This document shows positions 23,883 to 37,600 of a stretch of 64,000 bases of DNA, piece after piece. Within the stretch, counting starts at the first letter, position 1. Each line of letters begins with the position of its first letter. The stretch comes from Anthopleura xanthogrammica (Eukaryota; Cnidaria; Anthozoa; Actiniaria; Actiniidae): positions 9,453,708 to 9,517,707 of the forward strand of contig OZ025215.1 of the NCBI GenBank assembly GCA_964019055.1. The letters are read 5' to 3'. Below the pieces are notes generated by a model that was not told where the DNA came from, did not search any database, and saw only the letters and a list, made by a program, of their open reading frames with translations. The position numbers and the translations under genes were made by a program.

Positions 23883-24533
23883 ATGGAAACCGTTGTTTTT
23901 GAAGACCACAGACTCATTTGTACAGGCTTAGCCTCGTTTATAAGTCATCTATTCAAAGGCACCATTAAAAGTCCGTTAATAAAAGGCATTAAAATCAAGG
24001 AAAAGGAATTTAAACTTACACAATACGCCGATGACACCACATGTTTTATGGAAAATGAAGAATCGATACACAATCTCCTGATACTACTAGAAAGCTTTAA
24101 TACAATTTCGGGATTAGAAATAAATATTAATAAAACTGAAGCAATGTGGATTGGATCCTCCAAAGACAATACGTCTCACCCGCTTGGATTAAACTGGACT
24201 TCAGAGCCCATACTAGCTCTGGGTATCTATTTTACGTATAACACTGAATTAAGTAATCAACTGAATTTTTATGAAAAATTAAAAATTCTAGAAAATTGTC
24301 TTTGCATTTGGAAAAAGCGTAATCTATCACTTTACGGCAAAATAAACATTGTTAAAACACTAGGTCTGTCAAAACTCAATTTCAACTCGTCAGTTCTACC
24401 AGTTCCTGATAATTTTGCTGAGGAAGTAGATAAGATCACGTTTAATTTTATTTGGAATGATAAGCCAGCCAAAATAAAGAAAAGAACAATTATTGGTACT
24501 AAAGAGGAAGGGGGTCTGAACATGATTCAGTAA
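23883..24533 (+). pseudogene. Non-LTR retrotransposon reverse transcriptase fragment
   Basis: A 216-residue open frame contains the RT active-site motif YADDT in FKLTQYADDTTCF, then SGLEININKTEAMWIG and, near the end, EEGGLNM, the order seen in LINE reverse transcriptases of the L1/Tx1 type. The endonuclease and the first RT blocks are missing, and the frame ends in TAA after GGLNMIQ. It is a 5'-truncated relic. The first 25 or so residues may not be LINE-derived. Confidence 0.8.
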
Positions 24534-25366
24534 TATATAGATATTTCGTTAACGTTACCGTGTGCGTTTCAAAAGAAAGAGATGGAAACATAAAGAAAAG
24601 AAAAGAAAAGGAAAGAAAAGAAAAGAAAGCGATCAATAGGATCTATATATTACCATACTTCGGAAATGATTCGTAGGGCAGCCAAGCGCGGTGAAATCAA
24701 GCAAATGGTGGGAAGGAATGTCTTGTTGTGCCAATCCTTAAACAATAGAACTCCCAGAGCACAAAATCTTTGAGCGGTATCTCAATATTACTCAACTTTG
24801 CGTCTACATTAACTACCTTAAAAACTTCCCAATGAACATGAAAATCAGAGACTTTACGAGACATTAATAGCTTGAAGCCCCCATGAAGTTTTTTAAAGAA
24901 ACAAATAGACAAATTTTATGATTTTCGTATTTTGGTGAAATTGTATACAAAACCGCGACCAAAAGTAAACATTGAATTTTTGGTCCGGCTCATATATTTT
25001 ACGTTTTGAGAAGATCGTATGGCTCGATTGCTCTTTAACTGCCATATAGTGAGCAAGAGATATAGGAGAAAAGAACGAACGATGTTTTTTGCTAAAAGAT
25101 ACCCAAGAAATAATAAAGTTTTCGATGCAAAATCTATTGTTTAGATTTTGAATAAATTATCCACTTTATTTAAACAATCTTCGATATCTCGCAATCTGCC
25201 TTACAAATTTTGATAAAACTTTCCACAACTGGGGACAAAGATTCAAGGTGTAAGCAGCATGAAGCATTTTGCTAGAGAGTGCTTTTAAAGGCTAATATTG
25301 GACTCAAGGCCAAAACATATATTTCGTAATAATCAATTGAAATGATGTCCGATTTCTCCAAAAAAC

Positions 25367-26506
25367 ATGCTAAATCATAATTCAATCTTTATGAAAGAAA
25401 TGTGTTCAAGTGGATTTGAAATCGAACCCAACGCGTTTTTATACTGGTGCTTCAAACGCGGACGGTACTCACGAAAAATTATTGGGTCGAGCCACCTTAA
25501 ACTTGCCTGGGTCAAGAGATTACTAGATAAAAGACCTGCGGATTGGAAAATATTACCAAATGAATGTTTAAGTAAGTATGGCGGACTTTTCTTGCTCACA
25601 TGCGATTTTGACATTAAGATGTTAAAAACAACCAGTATACCACCTTTCTATGAGAAAATTCTAAGATACCTTCAAGATTTCAACTCAAAAATTACTCCTA
25701 AACAAAATATTTTAAGAAACAGCATTTGGAATAACAAACAAATCAAAGTTGGTAACTTATCAGTTTTTTACAAATCCTGGTTTGATAGAGGCATTAAAGC
25801 TATTGATGACCTGTTAGATAGTGGAAATAACTTTTTAAGCTTCTTTGATTTTACGAGCAAATATAGCATTCATACTAATTTTCTCACCTATCAAGGGGTG
25901 ATAAAGGCTGTCAAAAAGTTTTTAAAATCTAAACCTTCACCTGATACGGAGAAACTTTTTTGGGATATAACCAAAATGGATGCAAAAGACATAAGACAGA
26001 TTTTTACGAGTAGAGATTTTCAAGGGCCTACCAATCAATCTATGATTCTTCAGGCGGGTATCAACCCTTCCGAATTGAGTGTAGTATATTCACTCCCTTT
26101 CATTGTGACTAAAGAAATTAAACTCTCAATGTTTCAGTTCAAAATTATTCATAACATACTTCCTTTAAAAAGTTACTTATTCAAAATTGGCGTTGCTGAA
26201 AATAATATTTGTCCTTTTTGTTTTGATCGTGAAAAACATACTTGTACACATTTTTTCTTTCATTGTAAAAAAGCTCAATCTTTTTGGGACAAATTTAAAG
26301 CATGGTGGCTGGAAATCTCTTCTACTCCTAAGCTTGAGCTTGAAATTACTTCTGCTTTGATATTGTATGGCTATCTAACTAATGTCAAAAAAAATATTTT
26401 AATAAATCACTTAATTCTAATTGCAAAGCAGAATATGTTTAACGCGTTTATAAATGATAAATGTTACACTTTTCAGACGTTCCTTAATCATGCAACAACT
26501 AGCTAA
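25367..26506 (+). pseudogene. LINE C-terminal region with zinc-binding zf-RVT-like motif
   Basis: A 379-residue open frame continues the LINE after an interruption of about 0.9 kb: LKLAWVKRLLDK would normally follow soon after GGLNM of the upstream fragment. FQFKIIHNILP and CPFC-x7-HTCTHFFFHC are typical of the C-terminal zinc-binding part of LINE ORF2. The first 40 residues come partly from the interrupting sequence. Codon use is A/T-rich like the surroundings. Not expected to be active. Confidence 0.75.
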
Positions 26507-27118
26507 ATTTGATTTCGAAAAGAAAATAGTTTCATCAAAATCGAAACGTGATCAATTGTTATTTGAAAAAAAGTGGTCCCCTTTTACCAAATTTTTGAGC
26601 AAAAACACTTCAAAGACAGATTGAACAGTTTGGATTAATTAGTCTCTTCCCACGTCTTCACAGTGCAAAAATGTGTGTGCTTTCTGTTCTTATTGTCAGT
26701 TTTTCTTTTTTTTTTTTCCTCTCATTTTGTCACTTCTTCTGTGTTTATGTGCGTGTGTTTGTGTCTACACATACAAACAACTAAAACAATAGAATCAATT
26801 TATAGAATAGTAAATGCAAATAGATATGTAAAGGATAGAAAAAAAATCACATGGAACAAAAAAAAAAAAAAAAATAATAATAATAATAATATATATATAT
26901 ATCAAAAAATCTAATAAGTTATAAATATAAGTTGTAAATAATCTGAACTGTATATTTATTGTTTTTATTGGAAAATGTATTGCATTAATCATGTATTTCT
27001 TCTAGGGTATCACACTTAGTGTGATACTCGATAAGTTGTAAATAATAAAAACAAATTAAAAAAAAAAAAATAATAATAATAATAATAATAATAATATAAT
27101 AAATTACTAAAACAATGA

Positions 27119-27150
<32 letters not shown>

Positions 27151-27702
27151 ATATTTCCCCTAGAAAATAAGGTAGATGAATGAATGAATGCATAAGGACA
27201 TAGGTATAATGGAAAGGAATGGAAGGATTGAGGGATTGTGTGGCTGAATGATTGAGTCACTGCTCGTGTGCATACGAAAAGTGTGAATCTGTAATCAAAC
27301 GAGTGAGCGAGTGAAGAGTAATACAGAACCTATACACGGGTAAAATGTTCCTTACCGTTCGTATGTTGGATTTACAACCATCCCGTCATCAGCACTGTCA
27401 TAAAGAGCATAGTTATTTAAGGTATTTAATAGCATTTAGTTATATTCACTAGTAAGTGTGTAAATGCGTGACACTACCTTGATACGGCTGGCCCAGTTGC
27501 TAAAGCTTTTTTGTATCTGCAATTTCATAAGGATACCAAATCATCAATTTACCACCAAGGAATGAAAAACAAATTTTGGTATGCGTCGACCAAAGTGTTT
27601 TCATGACTTTGCCAAAAAATGTTTTGAAGTGCAAGTCCCTATGGAATATCCTGCATGGATACGACGTGGTTAACAAAGAACAAAACCTACTGGAAGTACA
27701 GT

Positions 27703-27757
27703 ATAAGCCAGGTCAAAGTTTAAGAATCGTTTACAGTGCGCATGCGATTTTATCCCC
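27703..27757. repeat. Half copy of the AGCCAGTTCAAAG foldback MITE
   Basis: Only the left arm remains in intron 5 of G4; the sequence jumps from TTTTATCCCC to unrelated-position flank (AAAGTAAAATGG), indicating a deletion between the two arms and the neighbouring intron. Confidence 0.6.
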
Positions 27758-29089
27758 AAAGTAAAATGGGGGGAAAGGGAGGAATGGAGTAATTAAATGT
27801 AGACGAGCGATGATGTTTTACCCTGCATTGTTGCAGTATCCATTCAGGAATCCAATAATGTTTTTATTCAGTGTTATTTATATTTTTGATAATTTGCAGC
27901 GTCTTATTGTCTGGCGAAATATATCATTAAAACAGCATTGTTTATAGTGATAAAGTAACAGTGTTCGTGATGAACCAAGTCAAAAAAACATTTGTTCTTA
28001 CCTGTAACGACAAAAGATATCGATAATGACGAGAACTATAAGAATGAAAACGGCCAGCGGCATCACCATGACAACTATTCTCCAAGTCTCATCACGAAAC
28101 CATGTTTTCTTTGATGGGTGAATATAGCTGTTATTGTGAGATTTGTCTTTAGTTGTGGTTGGGTTGAATTGCACCGTTTCATTTGTTGTCGAGTTAACAT
28201 TTGTTGTCGGTGGAAATGTTGTTGTTGCTTCTGTAGTGATTGACCGTTTAGTTGTCGGTGGTTGTGTTGTTATGAGTTTTGTTGTTGGTTTGGTGGTGGT
28301 TGTTGGGTGTGTAGTTGTTGTTGGCGGCTTGGCAGTCGTGGCTCTCTCTAAAAAAAACCCAAATAACTGTACATGTAAATTTTTTAGAGATTAAAAACAG
28401 CAAAGCAAAAAGAACTAAAAACAACAACAACAATAAAGCAGACCCCACAAACAAACTGAAAAAATGAAGAAAAACATTTTTTTCCAAAACGTTCGGAAAA
28501 CGTCGGTAAATTATGCAACATTTTTTTTATCATATGAAATAGGCAAATGAAATGATTGACAATACAAACCGAAACGGTTCCACACCATAGATAACAGGAA
28601 GTACTACCATCGTCAGAACGCTGTGTCAACTTACCAGGTGTTTTGAATATCTCGTACTCTGCCCTGAATCCACTACTGTTGTTTTCATCATCTGATCGAA
28701 AAACAAATATCAAATCGCTGATGGCTGTGATGCTAAGGGGTCGCTTATAGCCAAAAAATGCTTGCCTTGGTTCAAAAACTCTGCTGTTTTTTTCGTAAAG
28801 CTGTAAACAATCTTTATCATACTCGTACAAAGACAACTTTGTGAAATTAACTTGTAGGGTGTGATTATCAGGGACCATGATCCTCCACGAGCACAGCTGA
28901 CCATCCGGGTATTTACCAGGAAAGCCAGGGGACTGGAAAACACCCTTGGTGTCATCCAGAGTGTAGTTGCAACCTGAAATGGAACATGCCTTGGCTTTAT
29001 GAACTGATCTTGTGATAACGTTTTTAAGGAGATTGAAGGTACTGGAAAACTTGCTTAAAAACTTTGAATGTTTTAAACGTAAACTAATA

Positions 29090-29325
29090 ATAATAAAATA
29101 ATAATATAATAATAATAAATAATAAATGAGATTAACAGTGGAATCCACATAGTGGCTATTCCTCCACTGCATTCCAATTGGAATTTAGAAGTTGATTTTT
29201 GAGGAGGGAAGAAAAACCGGAGAACCCGGAAAAACCCTCGAAGCACAGGAGAGAACCAACAAACAACTCTACTCACATACGACACCGAGCCCAGCGGGGC
29301 TCGAACTCGGGTCGCCTTGGTGAGA
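29090..29325 (-). mobile_element. tRNA-derived SINE in intron 3 of G4
   Basis: A 236-bp insert absent from the equivalent G1 site (about 1124). On the minus strand it starts CTCTCACCAAGGCGACC, has a pol III B-box-like GAGTTCGAGCCCC and ends in an ATT-rich tail. No A box is seen, so the 5' end may be truncated. Its absence from G1 dates it after the G1/G4 duplication. Confidence 0.6.
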
Positions 29326-31360
29326 GGGGTATGCCCGTAGCTTACAGGGAGGGGAGGGGGCTATGTGGGGGCAGTATTTTAAAAATCAACACTAAGAGGA
29401 GGCTACTTAACTAACAACCTGTTTTTGACCATTTCGTTTTTTCAATCCTGACATGGGGGTCACAAAAAATATTATGTTTGAAAAGGAGAACTAGCAATAA
29501 GCTGGAATCTATATAACCAGAACCATGTAACACCCAACCCATTGCATAAATTATTTACGCGAGTTAAAGTTAGTATATAAACCACAAATGTTGAAAACGA
29601 AAGAGAAAGATAGAAAACAAGAGAATTAAAATGAAGTAGAATTAGGTGTATTCGGTAGCGGAGGTTTATGGTTCTTCGGAGCTTCCATGAAGGACTGACG
29701 TCCGACTGAAACAATAGTTGTGTATACTTTACACACATAATTAAGATTTCTTACTATTCTTAGATAATGACCATGCATAATAACAAACTAGGTTTCTTAC
29801 TTTCATAATAGCAGTAGTACATCGTGATTCCCGTATTCCATTGATCTCTGCCTAGTCTATGATATGGCACAGTTCCGTACATCTGATAACCCGGCCTATA
29901 GTTCATTGTGTGGTACTTGATCCATTCAGTCGTTGCTAGCATCCATTTGACTTGTTGACAGTCACTTGACCCATAAGGCAGCAGATAAAATGGTTTGGTT
30001 ATCGGTAACGAGATTGGGACCTTTTTGTTACCACTTGTATGACAGACAAAATGCAAATCTATGTATTTGTTCCATTCTTCAGGACTGGAGATATCGACAA
30101 AGTGGTCCTTGCATGATTTAGCAGCAAAAATCTGAGTGTTATACCGTTCATTATGCATTCGAATGGATCCCGAATGCATTTCTTGTGGTGGATATTTGCT
30201 ATATATACAGTATTGCCCTACGCATACAAATAACTTGAACAGGTTATTATTACAATTCAAAAAATATAGAGTCTACACTTTTTATGAGACCAATAATCCT
30301 AAAACCTAACCAGCTGATCTGAAATATTGTCATAGGAATGACGTTACTGCAAAACTGAGGTGTCATGAAGCCTGCGAAATTGATTAATAAAAGTTTATAT
30401 CTGAGATAAATCTAGATTTTCTGGAGAAGTTTTTGATATTTTATATATACATTTACTATGATATTCATTATTGAGTGGAAAATAAAATAAAGGAATAACC
30501 GTTTCCCGAGTCGCCGGGCTACTAAGGGTGCCACCTCTGATTGGCTAATATTATATTATTTCTCAGATCAGCTGGAAACAATACGACACTATAAGTAATA
30601 AAGATTTACCTTTCGGCCATGTTGGACCAGTCCTTGAAGTGTTTCTAATACAAAAATACCGCTTAACTCTGCTGTAATAAACATTCCCATCAATGTGCAG
30701 GGGTTTTGACTTTTGATTTGGTTTGTAATATACTGTGCCTTGGTTTATCCAACCATATTGTTCCCACCGTTTTTCTTTCCATTCTTCTGGACAACCTGTT
30801 TTCGGCTTGAGTAGACCGTAAGTTCCTTTAGGCCAGCTGACGGAAGCTAAAATAGAATACCATAATTTATCCACCATTATTTTGCCAAATTTTATTAGTA
30901 CACAATAATAATCATTATGACAAATTATAGCCCAAATCACTGGAAGCCAAATGTTGACTGTTTTACCGCCAAATCAATCTCGAACCCCGCAGAGTCACCC
31001 GCTTTTTTCTTGGGTTGCAGTCGGGCCCCACGGAAGATTCTGGGATACAAAATTTGGGGAATTTTGATTGACTTTCAAAGAAATAGCAAACAAACTAGAT
31101 TTTCATTTGGCATCGAATAACAAAATAAAACGATGCCGGAAATGAGATCGATTTCCCTAAGGTATGCACATAACATAACGATCAACAATGCAGTTCGGTC
31201 TTCAGTATGCAATATGCAGTTTTCAGTATTTAACGTTTTGTGTTTTTGAAATAGCTGTTTATTACACATTTAGGGCCGATATCCGTGAAATAAAGCCGTG
31301 AATAAAAACCATATCAGTGAAGTGATATGATATCACTTCAGGGTAAACGGTAAACTGACA

Positions 31361-31576
31361 ATACTCCAGTTTCGAGTTCTCTTTTACGCTGTGTTAGCCT
31401 CAATTGTGCGTAAATTATGCAGAAATTTAGATAAAACTCGTGAAATTTCAAAGTATTTTTATTGTCTTCTTTACACACAGATCTCTTGAATTTCCACGGG
31501 CTGTTACTGAATAAAAGAATATATTACACGGTTTTGAGGCTAACACAGCGTAAAAGAGAACTCGAAACGGGAGTAT
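31361..31576. repeat. Foldback MITE in intron 1 of G4
   Basis: Second copy of the ATACTCCAGTTTCGAG inverted-repeat element of 3154-3369, at the same intron position. Confidence 0.6.
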
Positions 31577-32463
31577 TTATATGACAATAAAATATTTCTT
31601 GTGTTTTATGTATCGACCCTAATGTGTAATAAACAAGTTATTACATGTTATTAAGAGCTTGATATCGTAACATGTGATAATCTCTATATACTCGCAGAGA
31701 TTCGATATATGGTCGTCACCTCTCCCCTCCCCTTAGACTCTTACATAGTCTATCACTAGGCCGTTGATCATTCTTAGAGCATTTAATATGGGTCCAAAAA
31801 ATCCCTGGCTAAGCGGCATGCATGCTTTTGCAGACAGTGCATGACTTTTGGACTATGCTGAACTTTCAATTAAACGCTAAACAATGTGAACACTATACAT
31901 AAACAATTTCTTATTTATAAAATACATAACGAAAGAGCCGCTCGGTCCGATCATGCTCACGGAACTTGATGTGAAATGACACCACACTGAGAGCTACCCA
32001 CAGAAAGATAGAGTAAATGAGATCCACATTTTTTTTAAATTTAGCTTTACGACCAGCAGTTCATAAGCACGTTTTATAGGAGAGCAAAACATTATTTAAC
32101 TTCCCCTATTCAAAAACGTTTCACCTTTGTAGAGATATGCTAAATGCATGATCACAGAAAATAAATAACACATTATGACAACCATTTCTTTGAGTTTCAG
32201 ACGCAAGCGTTAGTTTTTCATTTAACAAAATTCAGTATCGAACAGATCGAAATGTTACATAAACTTACGTAGGAAATCATTCTTAATAAACAGAGATAGT
32301 TACTCTCGCACTTCTACAGTGATGAATTTCTAAAAATAATTTTCATTCAAATATAAGGATTTAAGCAGCTTTTTTATGTTGTCAAATTATTCATAAGCTT
32401 ACCAGTGATATCTGCTGCTTGGTGGAGAAGAACAATAACGACTGCGTACCAAACAACGAACAT

Positions 32464-34674
32464 TATATCACACCAACTAAGTATTTTCTAGGCTATGACG
32501 GAGTCTTGCAGAACGAGAAACTTATTTGTGTTTCATAAACATGTCAGCTTCAGATTGATGTTTTGAGGCTTTCGATACTACTTCCGAGTCATAACCTCAG
32601 CATACGATCCTGTTATGTACATTGGAGGGGTGGGTGGGGAGGATTATAAAACACCTTTGTAGTTATTCCCCATATCAATCCTATTTTTAGATCGCTATAG
32701 AAAGAAATACAATACTCAAGGGAATGACACGTGGCTTATGAGAAGCATTAGCTCCAAAAATCTAAATAATATTTTGGCCTATATTTCAACATGATATGAT
32801 AGCTCCATAATTTTACTCCTCCCTCTCCCCCTAGGGATCTAAAAGCCGCAAGGTAAATTAATGTAAAATTGTTGATTTATTTGCGACATCACACGTTGTT
32901 TCGCTTTCATCTAGCTGAACCTCACTGCTATTTTGACTATCAACAAAACCTAGTTGTCAAGCACTACAATATATTGTGATATTTGATACATTTCAAAATG
33001 TCCTTTCCACTCAGAGGCTAACAAACTTGTGGCCTTCATTACATAATCAATGTAAATTGGAATTTCAAAAGAAAAACCCTCGAAGTAGAGTAATTTTTTT
33101 CTTTCTTTGTACCTGAATTTATGAATTCCCTACCGACTAACAGGCTTTAATATTATTTTTTCAGTTTCATTAGTACTAGTAATCAAGCTTTAGCGTATCA
33201 GTTATGTCTGTCGCCACATTTGACTTTCAGAAAAACAAACAAACAAACAAAGGTGAACAAATCATATTAGAAATTTCACAGGTTTTATATAAGCATAACC
33301 TAGCTATCAATTAATTTCGAAAAGCTAGTTCCCGCCCAGAAGAATACAATCCATACATTTCTAAGCTAAAGGCCATCAGTTAAAGCCTGGTGGATTTAAA
33401 TCAGAGATGCAGATTTGTATTAATTTGAGGGGTGCAAGAGCCGCGTCATACAAACGCCTTCAGTCTACGTAATACAGATAATATAGAGACCTATAAGCCA
33501 GTTCAAAGTTTAAGAATCGTTTTCAGTGCGCATGCGATTTTATCCCGAATTTCTCACTTTCTTTTGTTTAAACCTTCTTTTGTTTAAACCTTCTTTTGTT
33601 TAAACCTTCTTTTGTTTAAACCTTCTTTTGTTTTTAATTAAACAAAAGTAGGTGATGAATTCGGGATAAAATCGCATGCGCACTGAAAACGATTCTTAAA
33701 CTTTGAACTTCTTATATAGAGAGTATTGAATTGTAAGTTACCAAAATAGACACTGAGCTAAATTAAGAAGTCTAACTATTACGACGTTTTTTTCCTAGTA
33801 TTACCATAAAAGTAATGTGCTAAGAGTCAGGAAGGCATAATTGCCTTCTCTTGAGAATATTGAAATTGTTTTAAAATTAACTTTTTTCGTTGTCATGTCT
33901 CCCAGGTAGGGATTATGGCATGGCAACGTGCCGAGGTAGAAAAGCAGATAGTCAACAGTTTATTCCAGACTCTATCCAGACTCAAGTCTACGATTCTGCA
34001 ATTCTGATTACAAGTTAAGGTTCTAGATATATACAACATTTACAGTTGTGTAGGACCTCTAGTTCTAAACTACTACATGGTTAAATACACTATCTTTTTA
34101 CTTCACTGTACGTGACTACTGGCAAAATAGGACGACTATATTTTCCTGGGTGTAGCAAAAGGAAGTTAATATCTATAATATTTTGCATTGTACATTACGA
34201 GGGAACCATATGCCAGATCTTCAGCTGAGTTGACCTTCAGAACAAACTCAAGGTCAGCCAATCAGAATTGAGCGAGGATTCGACGTATTTTGATTAACTA
34301 ACATGCATTTCCCATGATTCTGCCAAGAGAACCTATCAAATACGAGTCATGGCGGAATTTCAAATCAATCGTATCAATCAACTAGAAAAGTCTACAATAT
34401 AGAATCGAAAAATCTTCGAAAGTGCTAGCCTAAAATAGTTGACCCATAATTCCTTTCGGGGAACACGATCAACTCAGCTGGCGCACGCCGACTGTGAAAA
34501 ACTCACGGTAGTAACGTACCGTGACGGTACCTGACGTGACAAGTCCCAACATTCATATTTAATAAGAAGCAATTTTCGCGCGTTGCGAAAGCCGAGTGAT
34601 TCCGATATCCAGAAATGTCGTAGTTTCAGTCACGCGGGATCTGTCCTACGTATGGTACGCTGGATAGCACGTAC
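32464..34674. other. Spacer between G4 start and G5 stop
   Basis: Near-identical to 4254-6415, with an additional stretch of about 45 bp around 34020-34063 (ACAACATTTACAGTTGTGTA, itself partly palindromic) that the G1 spacer lacks and the 50.4 kb spacer also has. Foldback MITE at 33494-33714. No gene seen. Confidence 0.5.
33494..33714. repeat. Foldback MITE with 16-bp VNTR arm
   Basis: Spacer copy matching 5284-5503, again with several CCTTCTTTTGTTTAAA units in one arm. Confidence 0.7.
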
Positions 34675-37600
34675 TCATGCGATGTAATTGTCGTACAGTT
34701 TGTTTGCCTCAACAAGAGGAGCAGAGTTCTCAACTGATTCGTAGACGGGGTTCAATGTGAAATGGTTGACTTCAGAGAGATTCTGATAGGTTGGTCTATT
34801 CCAACCTGTGGGGGGTTCTAACGTGTGGTAAAACACTTCAGGGGCGCCATTACCAACAGGCTCAGGCACTTGGCTTTCTGGTCGATCCGATTCTGTCTTC
34901 GGAGGCTCCAGCGCGTAGTAAAATACGGAAGAGGTATCATTACCAAGAGGCTGGAGTGCATAACATTCTTGACGTTTTGTTGATCTTCTTGGAGGTGGAA
35001 TTTCATTGAGTTGGGTGTGATCAACGTCTTCGTAATCGGGAGGTTCGTCACGTGACTGTGGTTGGTCAGTGACTGTTGTCTCGTTTGTCACTGTGTCAGC
35101 AGACTGGTCAAGGATTATGTTTTCCCTAGAAAAAAAAGGGTAAATAAATTAATGCATAAGAACATAGGTATAATGGAGAGGAATGGAAGGATTGAGGGAT
35201 TGTGTGAGTGAATCAGTGAGTCACTGCTCGTGTGCTTGCGAAAAAGTGTAAATTTGTAATTAATACACGGGTAAAATTTTTCTTACCGTTCATATGTTGG
35301 ATTTACAACCATCCCGTCATCAGCACTGTCGTAAAGATCATAGTTATTTAAGGTATTTTATAGCATTTAGTTATATTCACTAGTAAGTGTGTAAATGCGT
35401 GACACGTACCTTGATACAGCTGGCCCACTTTTTAAGGTTTTTTTGTATCTGTGAAACAAGATATGAGGTATGAAAAACAAATTTTGGTAGGCGTCGACCA
35501 AAGTGTTTTCATGACTTTGTCAAAAAATGTTTTGAAGTGCAAGTCCCTATGGAATATCTTGCATGGATACGACGTGGTTAACAAACAACAAAACCTAGTG
35601 AGAAGCACAGTATAAGCCAGGTCAAAGTTTAAGAATCGTTTTCAGTGCGCATCCGATTTTATCCCGAATTTCTCCCGAATTTCTCACCTTCTTTTGTTTA
35701 ATTAAAAACAAAAGAAGGTTTCAACAAAAGAAGGTGAGAAATTCGGGATAAAATCGCATGCTCACTGAAAACGATTCTTAAACTTTGAACTGGCTTATTG
35801 AGAGGGTGCCAGTGAGGGTACCCGATTGTCAGTTAGCTACTAATTGATTTTACAAGCGCAGGCCATAATATTGAACCAAAATAACAGAAATGTCAGTTAA
35901 CTGTTAACTTTCATTTGTCAGTTAACTACTAAATTTTAGGCCAATTGTCAGTTAACTGTAAACCCCATTGACACCCTCTAATGAGGAAAGTAAAAAGGTG
36001 GGGAAGGGAGGAATGGAGGAAATAAATGTAGACGAGCGAGTATGTTTTACCCTGCATGGTTGCTATGCATTCAGGAATCCAGGAAAGTATTTGATTAGTC
36101 TTATTTATATTTTTTGTACGATTTGCGGCATCTTATTGTGTCGACTGACTATATCATTAAAACAGCATTAAAGTAAAAGTGTTTTTGAGGAACTAAGTGA
36201 AGCGGCATTTGTTCATACCTGTAACGACAAAAGATATCGATAATGACGAGAACTATAAGAATGAAAACGGCGAGCGGCATCACCATGACAACTATTCTCC
36301 AAGTTTCATCACAAAACCATGTTTTCTTTGATGGGTCGATATAGCTTTTGTTGTGAGATTTGTCTTTAGTTGGGTTTGGGTTGCATTGCACCGTTTCGTT
36401 TGTTGTCTGGTTTGGTGGCTTCGGAGTCGTGGTTCTCTCTAAAAAATGCATAATGTAATATTTTTAGAGATTAGAAAAAGCAAAACAAAAAGAACAACAA
36501 CAACAACAACAATAACAGCAACAACAAATCAAACCCCACGAACAAAATGAAAAAATGAAGAAAAACATATTTTTCCCCAAAACGTTCGCAAAACTTTGGT
36601 CAACATTTTTCTATCATGCAAAATAGGCAAATAAAAATGATTGGCAATGCAGACCGAAACTGTTCCAGACCACAGACAACCGTAATTACTACCATTGTCA
36701 ACATACCATATGTTTTGAATATCGAATACTCTGCCTTGAATCCAGTGCTGTTGTTTTCTTCATCTGATCGAAAAATGAACATCAAATCGCTGGTGGCTGT
36801 GATGGTGAAGGGTTGTTGATGGCCAAAAAAGGCTTGCTTTGGTTTAAAAATTCTACTGTCATATTCGTAAAGCTGTAAAGAGTCTTTATCGTACTCATAC
36901 AAAGAGAATTTCGTGAAGTTGACAACAAGGTTGTGATTATCAGGGACCATGATCCTCCACGAGCACAGCTGTCCATCCGGGTATTTACCAGGAAAGCCAG
37001 GGGACTGGAAAGCACCTATGGTGTCATTCAGAGTGTGGTTGCAGCCTGAATTGAAACATAATTTTATGACATCTGGTCTCATCTAACTGTTTAAAAGACA
37101 TTCAAGGTACGGGGAAACTGGCTTAAAGAGCTTGTTTTAAACGTAAACTAACAGGAGAATGTTAATATTAATTTATTATATTATCATTAATAGTTAGGGG
37201 CGCTATGTGAGTATAAAAGGGCCAACAATTTTTTAAAGCAACACTTGCTTATAGGGGAGGCTACCAAACTAAGAACTTATTATAATAACTATGAATTTGT
37301 TTTCAATCCTTGGGGTCACAAAAAAATATAAGGTTTTTAAATGGGGGATCAAGCTACCAAAAAGCTACGTACAATATTAATTGCAGTTTAAAACACAAAA
37401 TCCAAAAACCCAACCCATGTATTATGTATGGTCTCTAGTGTACACTAATTTTACCTAAGTTATTAATAAGCAAAAAATGTTGAAAACCAAAGAGTAAGAT
37501 AGAAAGCATCAGAAGTAAAATGAAGTAGAAATACTAGTTATACAATGGTTTCGAGTGGCATACCGTGGAATATCCCACGAGTCATTTGTAGTTTCTAGTA

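Larger units (their letters stand above)
23865..27145 (+). mobile_element. LINE-containing replacement between G3 and G4
   Basis: About 3.3 kb of foreign sequence replaces the roughly 1.1 kb found between the same two points in the G7-G8 interval (56486-57600). It holds a broken non-LTR retrotransposon (two coding fragments), an unassigned stretch (24535-25366) and A-rich, TAA-repeat and poly(A) tails (26860-26905, 27057-27145). The end falls inside exon 8 of G4, so all but 14 bases of that exon are gone. No clean target duplication was seen, so insertion with deletion is likely. Confidence 0.7.
27146..32463 (-). pseudogene. G4: ApeC-CUB receptor whose tail exon was lost to a LINE
   Basis: Exons: 1, 32403-32463; 2, 30610-30846; 3, 29801-30217; 4, 28635-28973; 5, 28002-28347; 6, 27478-27516; 7, 27356-27394 (the longer exon 7 has an in-frame TAA). 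All splice sites up to exon 7 look sound and no stop is seen. Of exon 8 only 27146-27159 remains behind an intact acceptor. Reading on into the retroelement tail gives a stop at 26985, so a spliced product of about 550 residues would carry 57 residues of mostly Phe/Ile in place of the tyrosine-rich tail. The extracellular part could still be made, as a receptor without known signalling motifs. Exon 5 shows the wild-type codon where G1 has its stop. Confidence 0.75.

Noticed and set aside
26663..26914. Asn- and Tyr-repeat frames near 26.7-27.2 kb
   Set aside because: Low-complexity tails of retroelements (poly A, TAA and TA repeats).
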